Assembly: GCA_902765885.1 (NCBI GenBank)
Contig: CACXBN010000125.1
Location: 1-22,329, forward strand
Direction of reading: 5' to 3'
Length of the DNA stretch: 22,329 nt
From: an uncultured Ruminococcus sp.
GTDB lineage: Bacteria; Bacillota; Clostridia; Oscillospirales; CAG-272
Shown: positions 8,435 to 16,269 of the stretch, one piece after another
How the letters are laid out: every line of letters starts with the position of its first letter
Position numbering within the stretch: the first letter of the stretch is position 1
Made by a program: the position numbers and the translations under genes
Notes under the pieces: generated by a model
What the model saw: only the letters and a program-made list of their open reading frames with translations
What the model was told of the DNA's origin: nothing
The model's database searches: none

Positions 8435-8450
8435 GGCTGCAGTGTATAAT
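8422..8450 (+). promoter_or_regulatory. Perfect consensus promoter of the nucleotidyltransferase gene
   Basis: TTGACA (8422-8427) and TATAAT (8445-8450) stand at the ideal 17-base spacing, predicting a start near 8457 and a leader of about 66 bases. A promoter this close to consensus would be very strong unless repressed, which makes the overlapping inverted repeat notable. Confidence 0.85.
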
Positions 8451-8523
8451 TCCATAGGGACAGATACATTATAGAAACAGCACGTATGATCAAAATGCTA
8501 ACAGCGGAGAGGCAGGACGAACG

Positions 8524-9639
8524 ATGCCTGAACAGATAGGGAAAGTTTCTAAATCGGTTATATATCTCGCAGGATGTGCGGTCAAAGGTGAAAAGCCCGA
8601 TATCACGGATATTTCCGAAGATGAACTGAATACAATTTACAGATATGCATCCGCCCACCTTCTTTCTGCGGCAGTTGCAACCGCGCTTGAGTCAGCCGGA
8701 CTGAAGGATGACAGATCTCAGAAAGAAATCGCATCAGCAGTCAGAAAATCGGTTATATTCAGCAGTGAGTTTGAGAAAATAAGGGAAAAATTCGCAGAGG
8801 CACATATATGGTATATGCCGCTTAAGGGCGCAGTCCTCAAGGACTATTATCCATCCATAGGCATGAGACAGATGGCTGACTATGACATTCTGGTCGATTC
8901 AGAAAGGGAAGAAGACGTAAGAAATATAATGGAGAGCCTTGGGTTTGACACAATGCAATACGGAGTGAGCAATCATGACGTGTATCACAAGGCTCCGATC
9001 CTTAATTTTGAAATCCATACAGGCCTTTTCGGAACGGTACATGAAGCAGGGCTTTACAATTATTACAAGGACATTGAGACAAAACTGACAGATAAGGGAG
9101 AATATGAGAAGTGTTTCTACCCAGAGGATTTCTATATCTATTTAACCGCACATGAATACAAGCACTATTCAGGCGGCGGGACGGGACTGAGGTCGCTGCT
9201 TGATACCTATGTATATCTGAAAAGGGAAGAACTTGACCTCGAATACGTAGAACGAGAGTGCGCCAAACTTGGCATTGAAGAATTCGAAAAAATGAGCCGC
9301 TCTCTTGCTCTCAGAATATTTGAGGGGGAAGCGCTTTCTGATGAAGAAGCGGAAAAGCTTTCATATTTTCTCTCCTCCGGTGTGTACGGGAGCATCAATC
9401 ACAAGGTCGAAAACAAGCTGAAGAAAACCGGCTGGAGCAAGATCAAATATATGATCGACAGATTTTCTGTTCCCGTGAGCAAGAAGAATCCGTCATATGC
9501 GGGATATGCATCCGAGTACCCGCTCTTTTACAGGCACAAGATACTTCTTCCTGCACTTCCTTTCTACAGAACATTCAGGTCAATGAAAAAGGGAAAATTT
9601 CTTTCAGAGGCAAGAGTCATAAGAAAAGCGAAAAAATGA
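8524..9639 (+). CDS. Uncharacterised nucleotidyltransferase (NTP_transf_5-like)
   Basis: This 371-residue protein belongs to the uncharacterised nucleotidyltransferase family found beside PqqD-like proteins in RiPP and lasso-peptide loci (PadeN-like). The family core is clear: WYMPLKGAVLKDYYP (about 96-110) followed by MRQMADYDILV, whose D119 and D121 are the expected metal-binding aspartates. The C-terminus is basic. The ATG has AGGA about seven bases upstream. It is transcribed alone from a consensus promoter and converges on the PqqD operon. In the lasso-peptide case such enzymes are linked to further modification of a phosphorylated precursor; what it modifies here is unknown. The family assignment is good and the substrate is not inferable. 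Confidence 0.85.
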   Translation: MPEQIGKVSKSVIYLAGCAVKGEKPDITDISEDELNTIYRYASAHLLSAAVATALESAGLKDDRSQKEIASAVRKSVIFSSEFEKIREKFAEAHIWYMPLKGAVLKDYYPSIGMRQMADYDILVDSEREEDVRNIMESLGFDTMQYGVSNHDVYHKAPILNFEIHTGLFGTVHEAGLYNYYKDIETKLTDKGEYEKCFYPEDFYIYLTAHEYKHYSGGGTGLRSLLDTYVYLKREELDLEYVERECAKLGIEEFEKMSRSLALRIFEGEALSDEEAEKLSYFLSSGVYGSINHKVENKLKKTGWSKIKYMIDRFSVPVSKKNPSYAGYASEYPLFYRHKILLPALPFYRTFRSMKKGKFLSEARVIRKAKK

Positions 9640-9640
9640 A

Positions 9641-9696
9641 GAAAGCCGGCATCCATTTTCTAAAGGAAAAAAAGCAGCCGGCTCATTTTATTTTTT
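9641..9696. terminator. Shared terminator between convergent genes
   Basis: AGCCGGC (9644-9650) pairs with GCCGGCT (9677-9683). An inner TTTTC/GAAAA stem lies inside the loop, and T-rich stretches follow on both strands. It sits between the nucleotidyltransferase stop and the S24/S26 peptidase stop and would end both transcripts. Confidence 0.75.
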
Positions 9697-10137
9697 AATG
9701 ATTTTTTTAATGGCTTTTTTTGCTTTGGCGATGAACAGTTTTGCTCCCCGCCTGACGGGTATTGTGTGAAGAACGGTGAAAGAGTACGCTCTATATCCCA
9801 TCTCGTCCACGGTATGGTTTTTTCCGTTCCTGGAATAGTCGGTCATGATCCCGATGATGTCACTGTCCTTTATTCCGTACTCCTTGCTTACGCAGTTGTC
9901 CCCCATAATGACATAGCTGTCGTCTTTCACCTCTATAATTCGGTGGAGAACATAGCTCGACGGAGGGCGTTTATATAAAACGACATCACCGACCTTGCAC
10001 CTCTCCGGTCCTTTTTTTCTGATGGTGAATACATCTTTGCCCTGCCTGAGAAGCGGCATCATGCTTATGCCAACATTTGTATAAACAAGAGAGCCGTTCT
10101 CGTTAATATATTCTTCAATGGTTTTTTTCTCACTCAT
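9688..10137 (-). CDS. S24/S26-type peptidase (signal-peptidase-like)
   Basis: This 149-residue protein has the core of S24/S26 peptidases (signal peptidase I/LexA clan). The nucleophile serine S25 lies in GISMMPLLRQG, KVGDVVLYKR follows, then VLHRI with H65 in the place of the general base, then D80 in MGDN. The histidine is as in SipW/ER-type signal peptidases rather than the lysine of bacterial LepB. No clear membrane anchor is visible; the tail is strongly basic (KKAIKKIIKK). Its start overlaps the pqqD-like stop by eight bases and a GGAG precedes it. Peptidases of this type recur next to PqqD, HPr-kinase-like and nucleotidyltransferase genes, so it may cleave or process a modified peptide. 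Activity is inferred from motifs only. Confidence 0.85.
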   Translation of the reverse strand: MSEKKTIEEYINENGSLVYTNVGISMMPLLRQGKDVFTIRKKGPERCKVGDVVLYKRPPSSYVLHRIIEVKDDSYVIMGDNCVSKEYGIKDSDIIGIMTDYSRNGKNHTVDEMGYRAYSFTVLHTIPVRRGAKLFIAKAKKAIKKIIKK

Positions 10138-10390
10138 CTAATGCTCCGATTTTCCTGAGACTGCCGAGCAGTTTGCGAATGTCTTTTTCAATTGCCCCGT
10201 CGGGAGCATCGTATTGCTCTTTCATTTTTTTGATCAGTTCTTCCTCGCTTACGTCGTTTTTCAGTATTTCAAGCATTGCGCCGAGGGTCAGGTTGCCTTT
10301 GACTATGCCTGAAAAAGCTGCTTTTCCGGTTGGAACTACTACTGTTTCGTTACCCGAAGTATGTACGAGAAAATCATTATTGAGTTTCAT
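10130..10390 (-). CDS. PqqD-like protein (RiPP recognition element)
   Basis: This 86-residue protein has the PqqD family layout: an N-terminal beta segment ending near VVPTGKAAFSGIVKGN, then LTLGAMLEIL, the SEEELIKKM helix and a C-terminal helix ending LRKIGALDE. PqqD-like proteins bind the leader of a precursor peptide and present it to modifying enzymes; in lasso clusters this is the B1 protein. The ATG has AAAGGG eight bases upstream and begins five bases after the stop of the kinase-like gene. It overlaps the peptidase gene by eight bases. No maturase partner is present in the window, which is unusual for a functioning RiPP set. Confidence 0.88.
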   Translation of the reverse strand: MKLNNDFLVHTSGNETVVVPTGKAAFSGIVKGNLTLGAMLEILKNDVSEEELIKKMKEQYDAPDGAIEKDIRKLLGSLRKIGALDE

Positions 10391-10395
10391 AATAA

Positions 10396-11106
10396 TTACC
10401 CTTTCATAGCGTTATATGATGTTTCCGCTGCCTTGATGTCCATATTGCATTCGAGCTTCCAGAAGAATGTGTTTTTTTTCAGTTTATCAAGTAATGTGAG
10501 AGTTTTTTCCATTCCGGTCATCGAATAAGGTCTGTAGGTCTGCGCAAGAAGTATCGGATAAGCCTCATCCGGCGAAATTTGTTTTATTGAGTTTTCAGCG
10601 GATCTTGAAATAAGACATATCGCCTTCAGCGGGACTGCAATGTTGTTTCCCAGTCTGTGCTTGCCGTTCCATGGTGTCCCGTACACAGTTGAGCCGTTCT
10701 CGGACACATGAATCAACGGCTTGTCATCATTTACCATTACAGCCCTGTCTCCGAGATATTCGCGCCACAGCCTTGCATGGGTGCTTTTCCCGGTTCCGCT
10801 GGGCGCAGTGAAAAGATAGCATTTTTCATCGACCGCAACAGCAGAGCCGTGAAACAGCAGTGTGTCATAATCGGGCATTTTTTCCGCGATTTTTCTGTAT
10901 ACGGCAAGGGTCTCGAGATAATTGTCGGAATACTTGTTATTGTCGTTGCCTCTGCCTTTTTCAAAATCTATATCCTGCTGTGATATGGTTACGCTGAAAT
11001 CGCACGACGGGCCGTCAACTGAATAATCGCTGCAGTACGTGTGTATTGAGCTGTAAATCGAATTGATATCTATTATCATATCCGCGATTTTGTATTTTCC
11101 GGTCAT
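10396..11106 (-). CDS. HPr-kinase-like P-loop ATPase
   Basis: This 236-residue protein resembles the C-terminal catalytic part of HPr(Ser) kinase/phosphatase. It shows FHGSAVAV (about 85-92), Walker A APSGTGKST (101-109) and VNDDKP (125-130), the equivalent of the acidic HprK motif. It lacks an HprK N-terminal domain. Relatives sit in lasso-peptide clusters (PadeK-type) and phosphorylate the precursor peptide. I choose the ATG at 11106, with GTGAGG just upstream, over the GTG at 11118. It is the first gene of a three-gene operon with the PqqD-like and peptidase genes, read from the promoter at 11200-11227. A true HPr kinase is less likely given the neighbours. Confidence 0.82.
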   Translation of the reverse strand: MTGKYKIADMIIDINSIYSSIHTYCSDYSVDGPSCDFSVTISQQDIDFEKGRGNDNNKYSDNYLETLAVYRKIAEKMPDYDTLLFHGSAVAVDEKCYLFTAPSGTGKSTHARLWREYLGDRAVMVNDDKPLIHVSENGSTVYGTPWNGKHRLGNNIAVPLKAICLISRSAENSIKQISPDEAYPILLAQTYRPYSMTGMEKTLTLLDKLKKNTFFWKLECNMDIKAAETSYNAMKG

Positions 11107-11199
11107 TCTTTTCCTCACTTTTGGAGGGAATGAAAATTTAAATCCATATACAATACGGTTCTCAAAAACCCTCAGTCAACAATGAAAGATTCAGTTATT

Positions 11200-11227
11200 A
11201 TTATATTGTTTTTATGTGAAATGTCAA
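11200..11227 (-). promoter_or_regulatory. Consensus promoter of the kinase-PqqD-peptidase operon
   Basis: On the minus strand TTGACA (11227-11222) and TATAAT (11205-11200) are both perfect, at 16-base spacing. The leader is about 85 bases long. An AGGTA-A-TACCT palindrome lies 29 bases upstream at 11256-11266 and could be an operator. Confidence 0.8.
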
Positions 11228-11330
11228 GCATGGCAATATGTTTCGGAAAAGATGCAGGTAATACCTCAGCAAGAATCACCGTCTTTTCACTGACAAAACT
11301 TTTCCTCATCAAGGGTGAAAAATAAACTAA

Positions 11331-11378
11331 AAAAACGTTTTTGTGTTTGACTTGACGAACGGTATATGGTAAGATAAT
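11331..11378 (+). promoter_or_regulatory. Promoter region of the SLH-phosphatase operon with a CG-centred palindrome
   Basis: A perfect 12-bp palindrome AAAAACGTTTTT (11331-11342) resembles the CG-centred core of LacI-family operators. Just downstream are -35-like TTGACT (11347) or TTGACG (11352) and -10-like GATAAT (11373-11378), with spacing that is not ideal for either. The signal peptide gene starts 70 bases later with GGGAG upstream of its ATG. The region 11107-11447 otherwise shows only the divergent promoter at 11200-11227. Confidence 0.45.
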
Positions 11379-11447
11379 TACATCGTTGTAGGCTTGTTTC
11401 AGATGCAAACATCCACAAAAAAATTATACATATCGGGAGAAAGAATT

Positions 11448-13829
11448 ATGAGAAAACATTTAAAACATTTGACTGCGCTCCTGCTTGTGCTGACATTTTT
11501 GTTCTCAGCATTTCCAGCAGCTGTTTCGGCAGACGAATCTGCTGATTCAGTAAAAGTAGTTGATGTACAGTATTTTGATTTTCATACCCAAAGTCAAAGT
11601 GCTTACCTTAACGACACATTATACAGCATAAACAAATATGCGGAGGGAAGAAAAGACTTCAGCGCACCACTCCCGCTTATTCTCGATTTCTCCGGAGACG
11701 GTATCACCGCAGCCTCTACATATAATCTTCAGAAATCATACACACTGGATTTTTCAGACCCTGAAGAGATTTTTGTCAGACGTGCTAAAGGTCAAAAATA
11801 CGAGTACTATAACACTTATGCCGGAGAACATTTTTACTGGCGTATAGCAAGCAGCCAGGACAATATAGAAGAAAGTCCCATTCATGAAGTTTATATAACA
11901 TCCGAGGCACCCAGAAACCTTCTTATTTACGGTGCAGTGAATGTCAGAGATATAGGCGGATACAAGTCAAGCCTCGGCAAAGATGCATATATCAGACAGG
12001 GCCTTTACTTCAGAGGAGCAAGAACCGACCAGCTTCTTGAGATGGGAAAGATCCAGATGTATGATCTGGGGATAAGAGTTGATATAGATATAAGACTTGA
12101 ATCGCTTGATCCTGATGTTAAATTCGGACCGTACGTAGACGGCATAGAATACCACTATATTCCGATCGACTACAGAGTCAACCGCTTTGAGGAATGTGCT
12201 GCAGAATTTAAGGAAATATATGAACTCATAGCCAATGCCGCTGAAAAACCGGTTTATCTGCACTGCAACGCAGGTGCTGACAGAACAGGAACAGTATCCA
12301 TGATGCTGCTCGCGGTCCTCGGCGTCGGTTTTGAAGACATTGCAAGGGACTATGCATTCACCAGTTTTGCGAATTTCGGTATGAGAGAACTGGGCGGCGA
12401 ATTTGACACACAGTATCTCAGACTGGGTGAATTTGAGGGAGATACAAAGGCAGAACAGGCTGCAAACTGGATGAAGAGCAAGGGTATTTCCGATGAAACC
12501 ATCGAAAAGCTTCGCACAACCTTTATAGAGAATTACGATCCTGATTATGAACCCGAATCAGAACTTACACCATCATCATGGGCACAGGAAGAAGTGGATC
12601 TTGCTACCGAGATCGGACTTGCACCGCTTGAGCTCAGAACCGGATTTAAAGATCCAATCACAAGAGGAGACATTTCAGGTGCACTTGTGAATCTTATAAC
12701 AAAATGCACCGGCTTCCGCATTGACAGTCTGCTTCAGAAAAACGGAGCAGCGATAAACGAGGAAATGTTCTCTGATACAAAGGACAACAATATTCTGAGT
12801 GCAGCAGCCCTTGGAATCATCAACGGTGTAGGCGGCGGAAAGTTTAATCCGAACGGCACTTTGACAAGAGCCCAGATTGCGGCGCTTATCAACAGAGTCG
12901 CAAATGTTCTCGGAATCGAAACCGACGGATACACACATAATTTCACTGATATTACCGACAACAACAAATGGGTAGATTCGGAACTCGGATGGCCGAGTTC
13001 AGTGGGAATCATCAACGGTGTCTCATCGACAAAATTCAACCCGGGCGGAACACTAACCAAGGAACAGGCTCTCCTTATTATATACAGAGCATACAAAGTT
13101 TTCGGAGAGATTGTACACACAAGAATAGATTATACAGTTTCAGAAACTCCGGCTGCTGACAGCGGCAGCTATCTTACCGATTTTATCGATGCGGAAATAA
13201 TCGATTCATATATTACCTTTGATGAGGCAAAAACAGAGAGTGATATAGGAAGTCTTGAACTTAAATATAACGGAGAGGTCTCGGAAGAGGACGGATATTT
13301 CGGTAAATCCGCGGAATTTAACAAAGGCTATATATCCCTCGGCGACGGATTTAACCCCGACAAAGAAAGCTTTACACTGTCTTTCTGGATAAACAGCGAC
13401 AAAATCAGCGGAGACCCTGCAATTATTTCAAATAAGGATTGGGACAGCGGTGACAACGCGGGATTCATCTTTGCGATAAGAGAAAATGATGTTAAATTCA
13501 ATCTCGGAGACGGTGAAAACCGAATGGACGAAAGCTGGTATATTCCCTCTGACTTCTTTGACGGCTGGGTACACCTTATCCTTATAGTTGACCGTGAAAA
13601 CGGCCAGATCGGTCTGAGTTTCGATTTTGGCGAATCCGACATGCGTCAAATGACCGATGAACTGAAAGATGCTACATTCCTTTCTGAATTCGGAGTCAAT
13701 CTCGGCCAGGACGGAACGGGAGCATACGGAGATGAACTTAAAGCGGATATAGACGAACTGATCATATTCAACAAAGCACTTACTTCTGAGGAGATTTCCT
13801 CGCTTGCATCATATTACGGAAGGTATTGA
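11448..13829 (+). CDS. Secreted tyrosine-phosphatase/SLH/LamG surface protein, copy 1
   Basis: This 793-residue protein begins with a signal peptide (MRKHLKH, a hydrophobic core and probable cleavage after AVSA at residue 28). A tyrosine/dual-specificity phosphatase domain of the bacterial Y_phosphatase3 type follows: NVRDIGGYKSS near 165, QGLYFRGAR, and the P-loop HCNAGADRTG with C273 and R279. Three SLH-type repeats occupy about 377-555, with motifs ITRGD, LTRAQ and LTKEQ; these bind secondary cell-wall polymers. The C-terminal 200 residues look like a LamG/concanavalin-type domain (FWINSD, NLGDGENRMDE, GWVHLILIVD). The frame is open upstream, but the ATG at 11448 has GGGAG and starts the signal peptide. 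The stop overlaps the next frame, and a close paralogue follows. It should sit on the cell surface; the substrate is unknown. Confidence 0.85.
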   Translation: MRKHLKHLTALLLVLTFLFSAFPAAVSADESADSVKVVDVQYFDFHTQSQSAYLNDTLYSINKYAEGRKDFSAPLPLILDFSGDGITAASTYNLQKSYTLDFSDPEEIFVRRAKGQKYEYYNTYAGEHFYWRIASSQDNIEESPIHEVYITSEAPRNLLIYGAVNVRDIGGYKSSLGKDAYIRQGLYFRGARTDQLLEMGKIQMYDLGIRVDIDIRLESLDPDVKFGPYVDGIEYHYIPIDYRVNRFEECAAEFKEIYELIANAAEKPVYLHCNAGADRTGTVSMMLLAVLGVGFEDIARDYAFTSFANFGMRELGGEFDTQYLRLGEFEGDTKAEQAANWMKSKGISDETIEKLRTTFIENYDPDYEPESELTPSSWAQEEVDLATEIGLAPLELRTGFKDPITRGDISGALVNLITKCTGFRIDSLLQKNGAAINEEMFSDTKDNNILSAAALGIINGVGGGKFNPNGTLTRAQIAALINRVANVLGIETDGYTHNFTDITDNNKWVDSELGWPSSVGIINGVSSTKFNPGGTLTKEQALLIIYRAYKVFGEIVHTRIDYTVSETPAADSGSYLTDFIDAEIIDSYITFDEAKTESDIGSLELKYNGEVSEEDGYFGKSAEFNKGYISLGDGFNPDKESFTLSFWINSDKISGDPAIISNKDWDSGDNAGFIFAIRENDVKFNLGDGENRMDESWYIPSDFFDGWVHLILIVDRENGQIGLSFDFGESDMRQMTDELKDATFLSEFGVNLGQDGTGAYGDELKADIDELIIFNKALTSEEISSLASYYGRY

Positions 13830-13864
13830 TAAAACATATTCCTTTCTTTAAAAGGGGAAAAGTG

Positions 13865-16252
13865 ATGAAAAACAATGTAAACAGACTTCTTTCCATGATT
13901 CTTGCATTGCTGCTTGCTTTAATTCCGGCAGTTCTATGGTCCGGAGTTAATGCGGCAGACGGTCAGCACATAAAAGATACACAGTATTTTGATTTTCATA
14001 CATCTGATCAAGCTGCTTTTCTCGCCGATACTCTGACCAGTGTTAAAGAGTACACGGATTCGTACAAGGACGCGAGTAATCCGATGCCCGTGACGCTTGA
14101 CTTTTCCGGTGACGGACTCGAAACGGTCAGTTCATATGTTGTGCAGAAATCAAATACTCCTGACTTTGAGCAGTATGAGACACTTTTCGGAAGGACGTCC
14201 GGAAAGAAATACGAACTGTACAATACGAAGCTCGGAGAACATTTCTTCTGGAGAGCAGCATCGAGTGAAGAGACGATAAGCTCCAGTCCCGTGCACGAAG
14301 TGTATATTACATCCGAAGCGCCCAGGAATCTGTTTGTATACGGTGTAGGAAATGTAAGAGACATAGGCGGCTGGAAGTCTTCTCTCGGAGAGAATGCGAG
14401 TATCCGACAGGGCCTTTATTTCAGGGGCGCAAATCCCGATGCTGTTCTCGAAAGAGGAAAAATGCAGCTCAGGGATCTTGGAATCAAAGTGGAGATTGAT
14501 TTGAGATCTCCGGATCATGACGGCGGATTCACCGGAGAGTCATATATCGAAGGAATTGAATATCATAACATTCGCATCGGAGAAGGCGGCAGACGTTTTG
14601 ATGACTTCAGGGAAGAGTACACGGAAATATTCAGGATAATATCTGAAGCAGGAGAAAGACCCGTTTATCTGCACTGTCAAGCAGGTGCTGACAGAACAGG
14701 GCTGGTGACACTGATGCTCCTGACGGTATGCGGAGTAAGTTTCGAAGATACTGCCAGGGACTATATGTTCACATCATTTTCATCATATGGGACCAGAGAT
14801 ATAAAGGGCGATTTTGAGACTTTTTATCTCAGACTCGGTGAATTCGAGGGAGACACTAAAGCAGAACAGGCAGCAAACTGGCTGAGAAGCAAGGGAATCT
14901 CCGACGAGACTATAGAAAAGATCCGTGAAACATTTGTGGAGAATTATAATCCGGAATACAGCCCGGAATCAGAGCTTAAACCTTCTTTCTGGGCAGAAAA
15001 TGAGGTTCAGCTTGCGCTTGATGCCGGATTACTGACACTTGAACTCAGGAGCGGATACAAAAAGCCAATCACAAGAGGCGCCGTTTCAGGTATGCTTGTG
15101 AATCTCATTGAAAAAGCAAGCGGGAAGAGCATCGACAGGATACTCACAGAGAAAGGCATTTACGTCCCGGACGAGAGCATGTTTTCGGATACAAAAGACA
15201 AAAATGTGATTTATGCGTATGCTCTCGGAATCATTAAAGGGGTCGGCAACGACGAATTCAAGCCACAGGGAACTCTTACCAGAGCTCAGATTGCTGCTCT
15301 CATTTGCAGAGTTGCAAATTTGCTCGGAGTCGAAACCGAGGGATATACACACACTTTCGAAGACATAACAGGAAACAACAAATGGGTCGATTCGGAACTC
15401 GGATGGCCGAGTTCAGTGGGAATCATAAAAGGCGTTTCATCATTCAGATTCAATCCGGGAGGCGATCTCACAAAAGAGCAGGCTATCCTTATAGCATACA
15501 GAGCTTTGGAAGTGCTTCAGACAGAAAAGAGCATGTCACGCCTTGATGAGACCGGATACAAAACACCGGAGAAGGACAGCGGAAAATATCTTACCGATTT
15601 TGTCAACGAAGATTCCGTCATTGCATATATCACATTTGACACTCTCGGCGATAAAAGTGATTTAGGCAACCTTCCGCTCAGTTACAACGGTGACGTTCTG
15701 GGTACATACGGATACTTTGGAAACTCTGCGGATATTTCGAAAGGCTATATCTCTCTCGGAAATGGATTTGATCCGTCAAACAGCAGCTTTTCCGTATCTT
15801 TGTGGATAAACAAGGATGAACTGAGTGATGAGGATCCTGCTGTTATTTCAAACAAAGACTGGGACAGCGGAGACAATCCGGGCTTCATTTTCTCTCTCAG
15901 AAAAGACGATATAAAATTCAATCTCGGAGACGGAGAAAATCGTATGGACGAAGTGTGGTACCTGCCGTCGAACTTCTGTGACGGGTGGGTGCATCTTCTC
16001 CTTATAGTCGACAGGGAAAACGGCAAAGTCGGGGTAGGATTCGATTTTGCGGAACCGGAAATGAGGGATATTCCCGGGGAGCTGAAGAGCATATCGTTCA
16101 CTACGGAATATTCAGTGAATATAGGACAGGACGGGACGGGAACGTATGAGGACGGACTCGATGCACTCGTTGATGAAATAGTGATCTTCGGCAATGTTCT
16201 CGGTACTGATGATATCTCTGCTCTCAAAGCATATTATAAGGCAGTGGAATAA
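13865..16252 (+). CDS. Secreted tyrosine-phosphatase/SLH/LamG surface protein, copy 2
   Basis: This 795-residue paralogue of the upstream gene has the same order: signal peptide (MKNNVNRLL and a hydrophobic core, cleavage near VNA), phosphatase domain with NVRDIGGWKSS and the P-loop HCQAGADRTG (C271, R277), three SLH-type repeats (ITRGA, LTRAQ, LTKEQ) and a LamG-like end with FNLGDGENRMDE. By eye more than half of the positions match copy 1 along the whole length, highest in the SLH and LamG parts, so this is a tandem duplication that has since diverged. The ATG at 13865 is preceded by AAAGGGG; the frame also opens at 13826, overlapping the previous stop. It lies 35 bases after copy 1 and 17 bases before the nucleoside hydrolase, so one operon is likely. 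Confidence 0.85.
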   Translation: MKNNVNRLLSMILALLLALIPAVLWSGVNAADGQHIKDTQYFDFHTSDQAAFLADTLTSVKEYTDSYKDASNPMPVTLDFSGDGLETVSSYVVQKSNTPDFEQYETLFGRTSGKKYELYNTKLGEHFFWRAASSEETISSSPVHEVYITSEAPRNLFVYGVGNVRDIGGWKSSLGENASIRQGLYFRGANPDAVLERGKMQLRDLGIKVEIDLRSPDHDGGFTGESYIEGIEYHNIRIGEGGRRFDDFREEYTEIFRIISEAGERPVYLHCQAGADRTGLVTLMLLTVCGVSFEDTARDYMFTSFSSYGTRDIKGDFETFYLRLGEFEGDTKAEQAANWLRSKGISDETIEKIRETFVENYNPEYSPESELKPSFWAENEVQLALDAGLLTLELRSGYKKPITRGAVSGMLVNLIEKASGKSIDRILTEKGIYVPDESMFSDTKDKNVIYAYALGIIKGVGNDEFKPQGTLTRAQIAALICRVANLLGVETEGYTHTFEDITGNNKWVDSELGWPSSVGIIKGVSSFRFNPGGDLTKEQAILIAYRALEVLQTEKSMSRLDETGYKTPEKDSGKYLTDFVNEDSVIAYITFDTLGDKSDLGNLPLSYNGDVLGTYGYFGNSADISKGYISLGNGFDPSNSSFSVSLWINKDELSDEDPAVISNKDWDSGDNPGFIFSLRKDDIKFNLGDGENRMDEVWYLPSNFCDGWVHLLLIVDRENGKVGVGFDFAEPEMRDIPGELKSISFTTEYSVNIGQDGTGTYEDGLDALVDEIVIFGNVLGTDDISALKAYYKAVE

Positions 16253-16269
16253 GGCAAAAGGTATTAAAC

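Noticed and set aside
10396..11106. Reading the kinase-like gene as a true HPr(Ser) kinase/phosphatase of carbon control
   Set aside because: It lacks the HprK N-terminal domain and sits in an operon with PqqD-like and peptidase genes, which fits the RiPP-associated subgroup better.
11115..11147. Ten-codon minus-strand frame (MDLNFHSLQK) just before the HPr-kinase-like gene, considered as a leader peptide
   Set aside because: No ribosome binding site, and its end overlaps the kinase gene's own site; likely chance.
11172..11408. 78-residue minus-strand frame upstream of the kinase-PqqD operon, considered as a RiPP precursor
   Set aside because: No ribosome binding site before its ATG or internal ATGs, it crosses the perfect TTGACA/TATAAT promoter, and its composition shows no leader/core pattern. 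Conservation in related loci would reopen it.
12734..13120. 128-residue minus-strand frame inside the first SLH-phosphatase gene
   Set aside because: It is antisense to a well supported coding region and has no ribosome binding site or family similarity; a similar shadow occurs in the paralogue because of the shared sequence.
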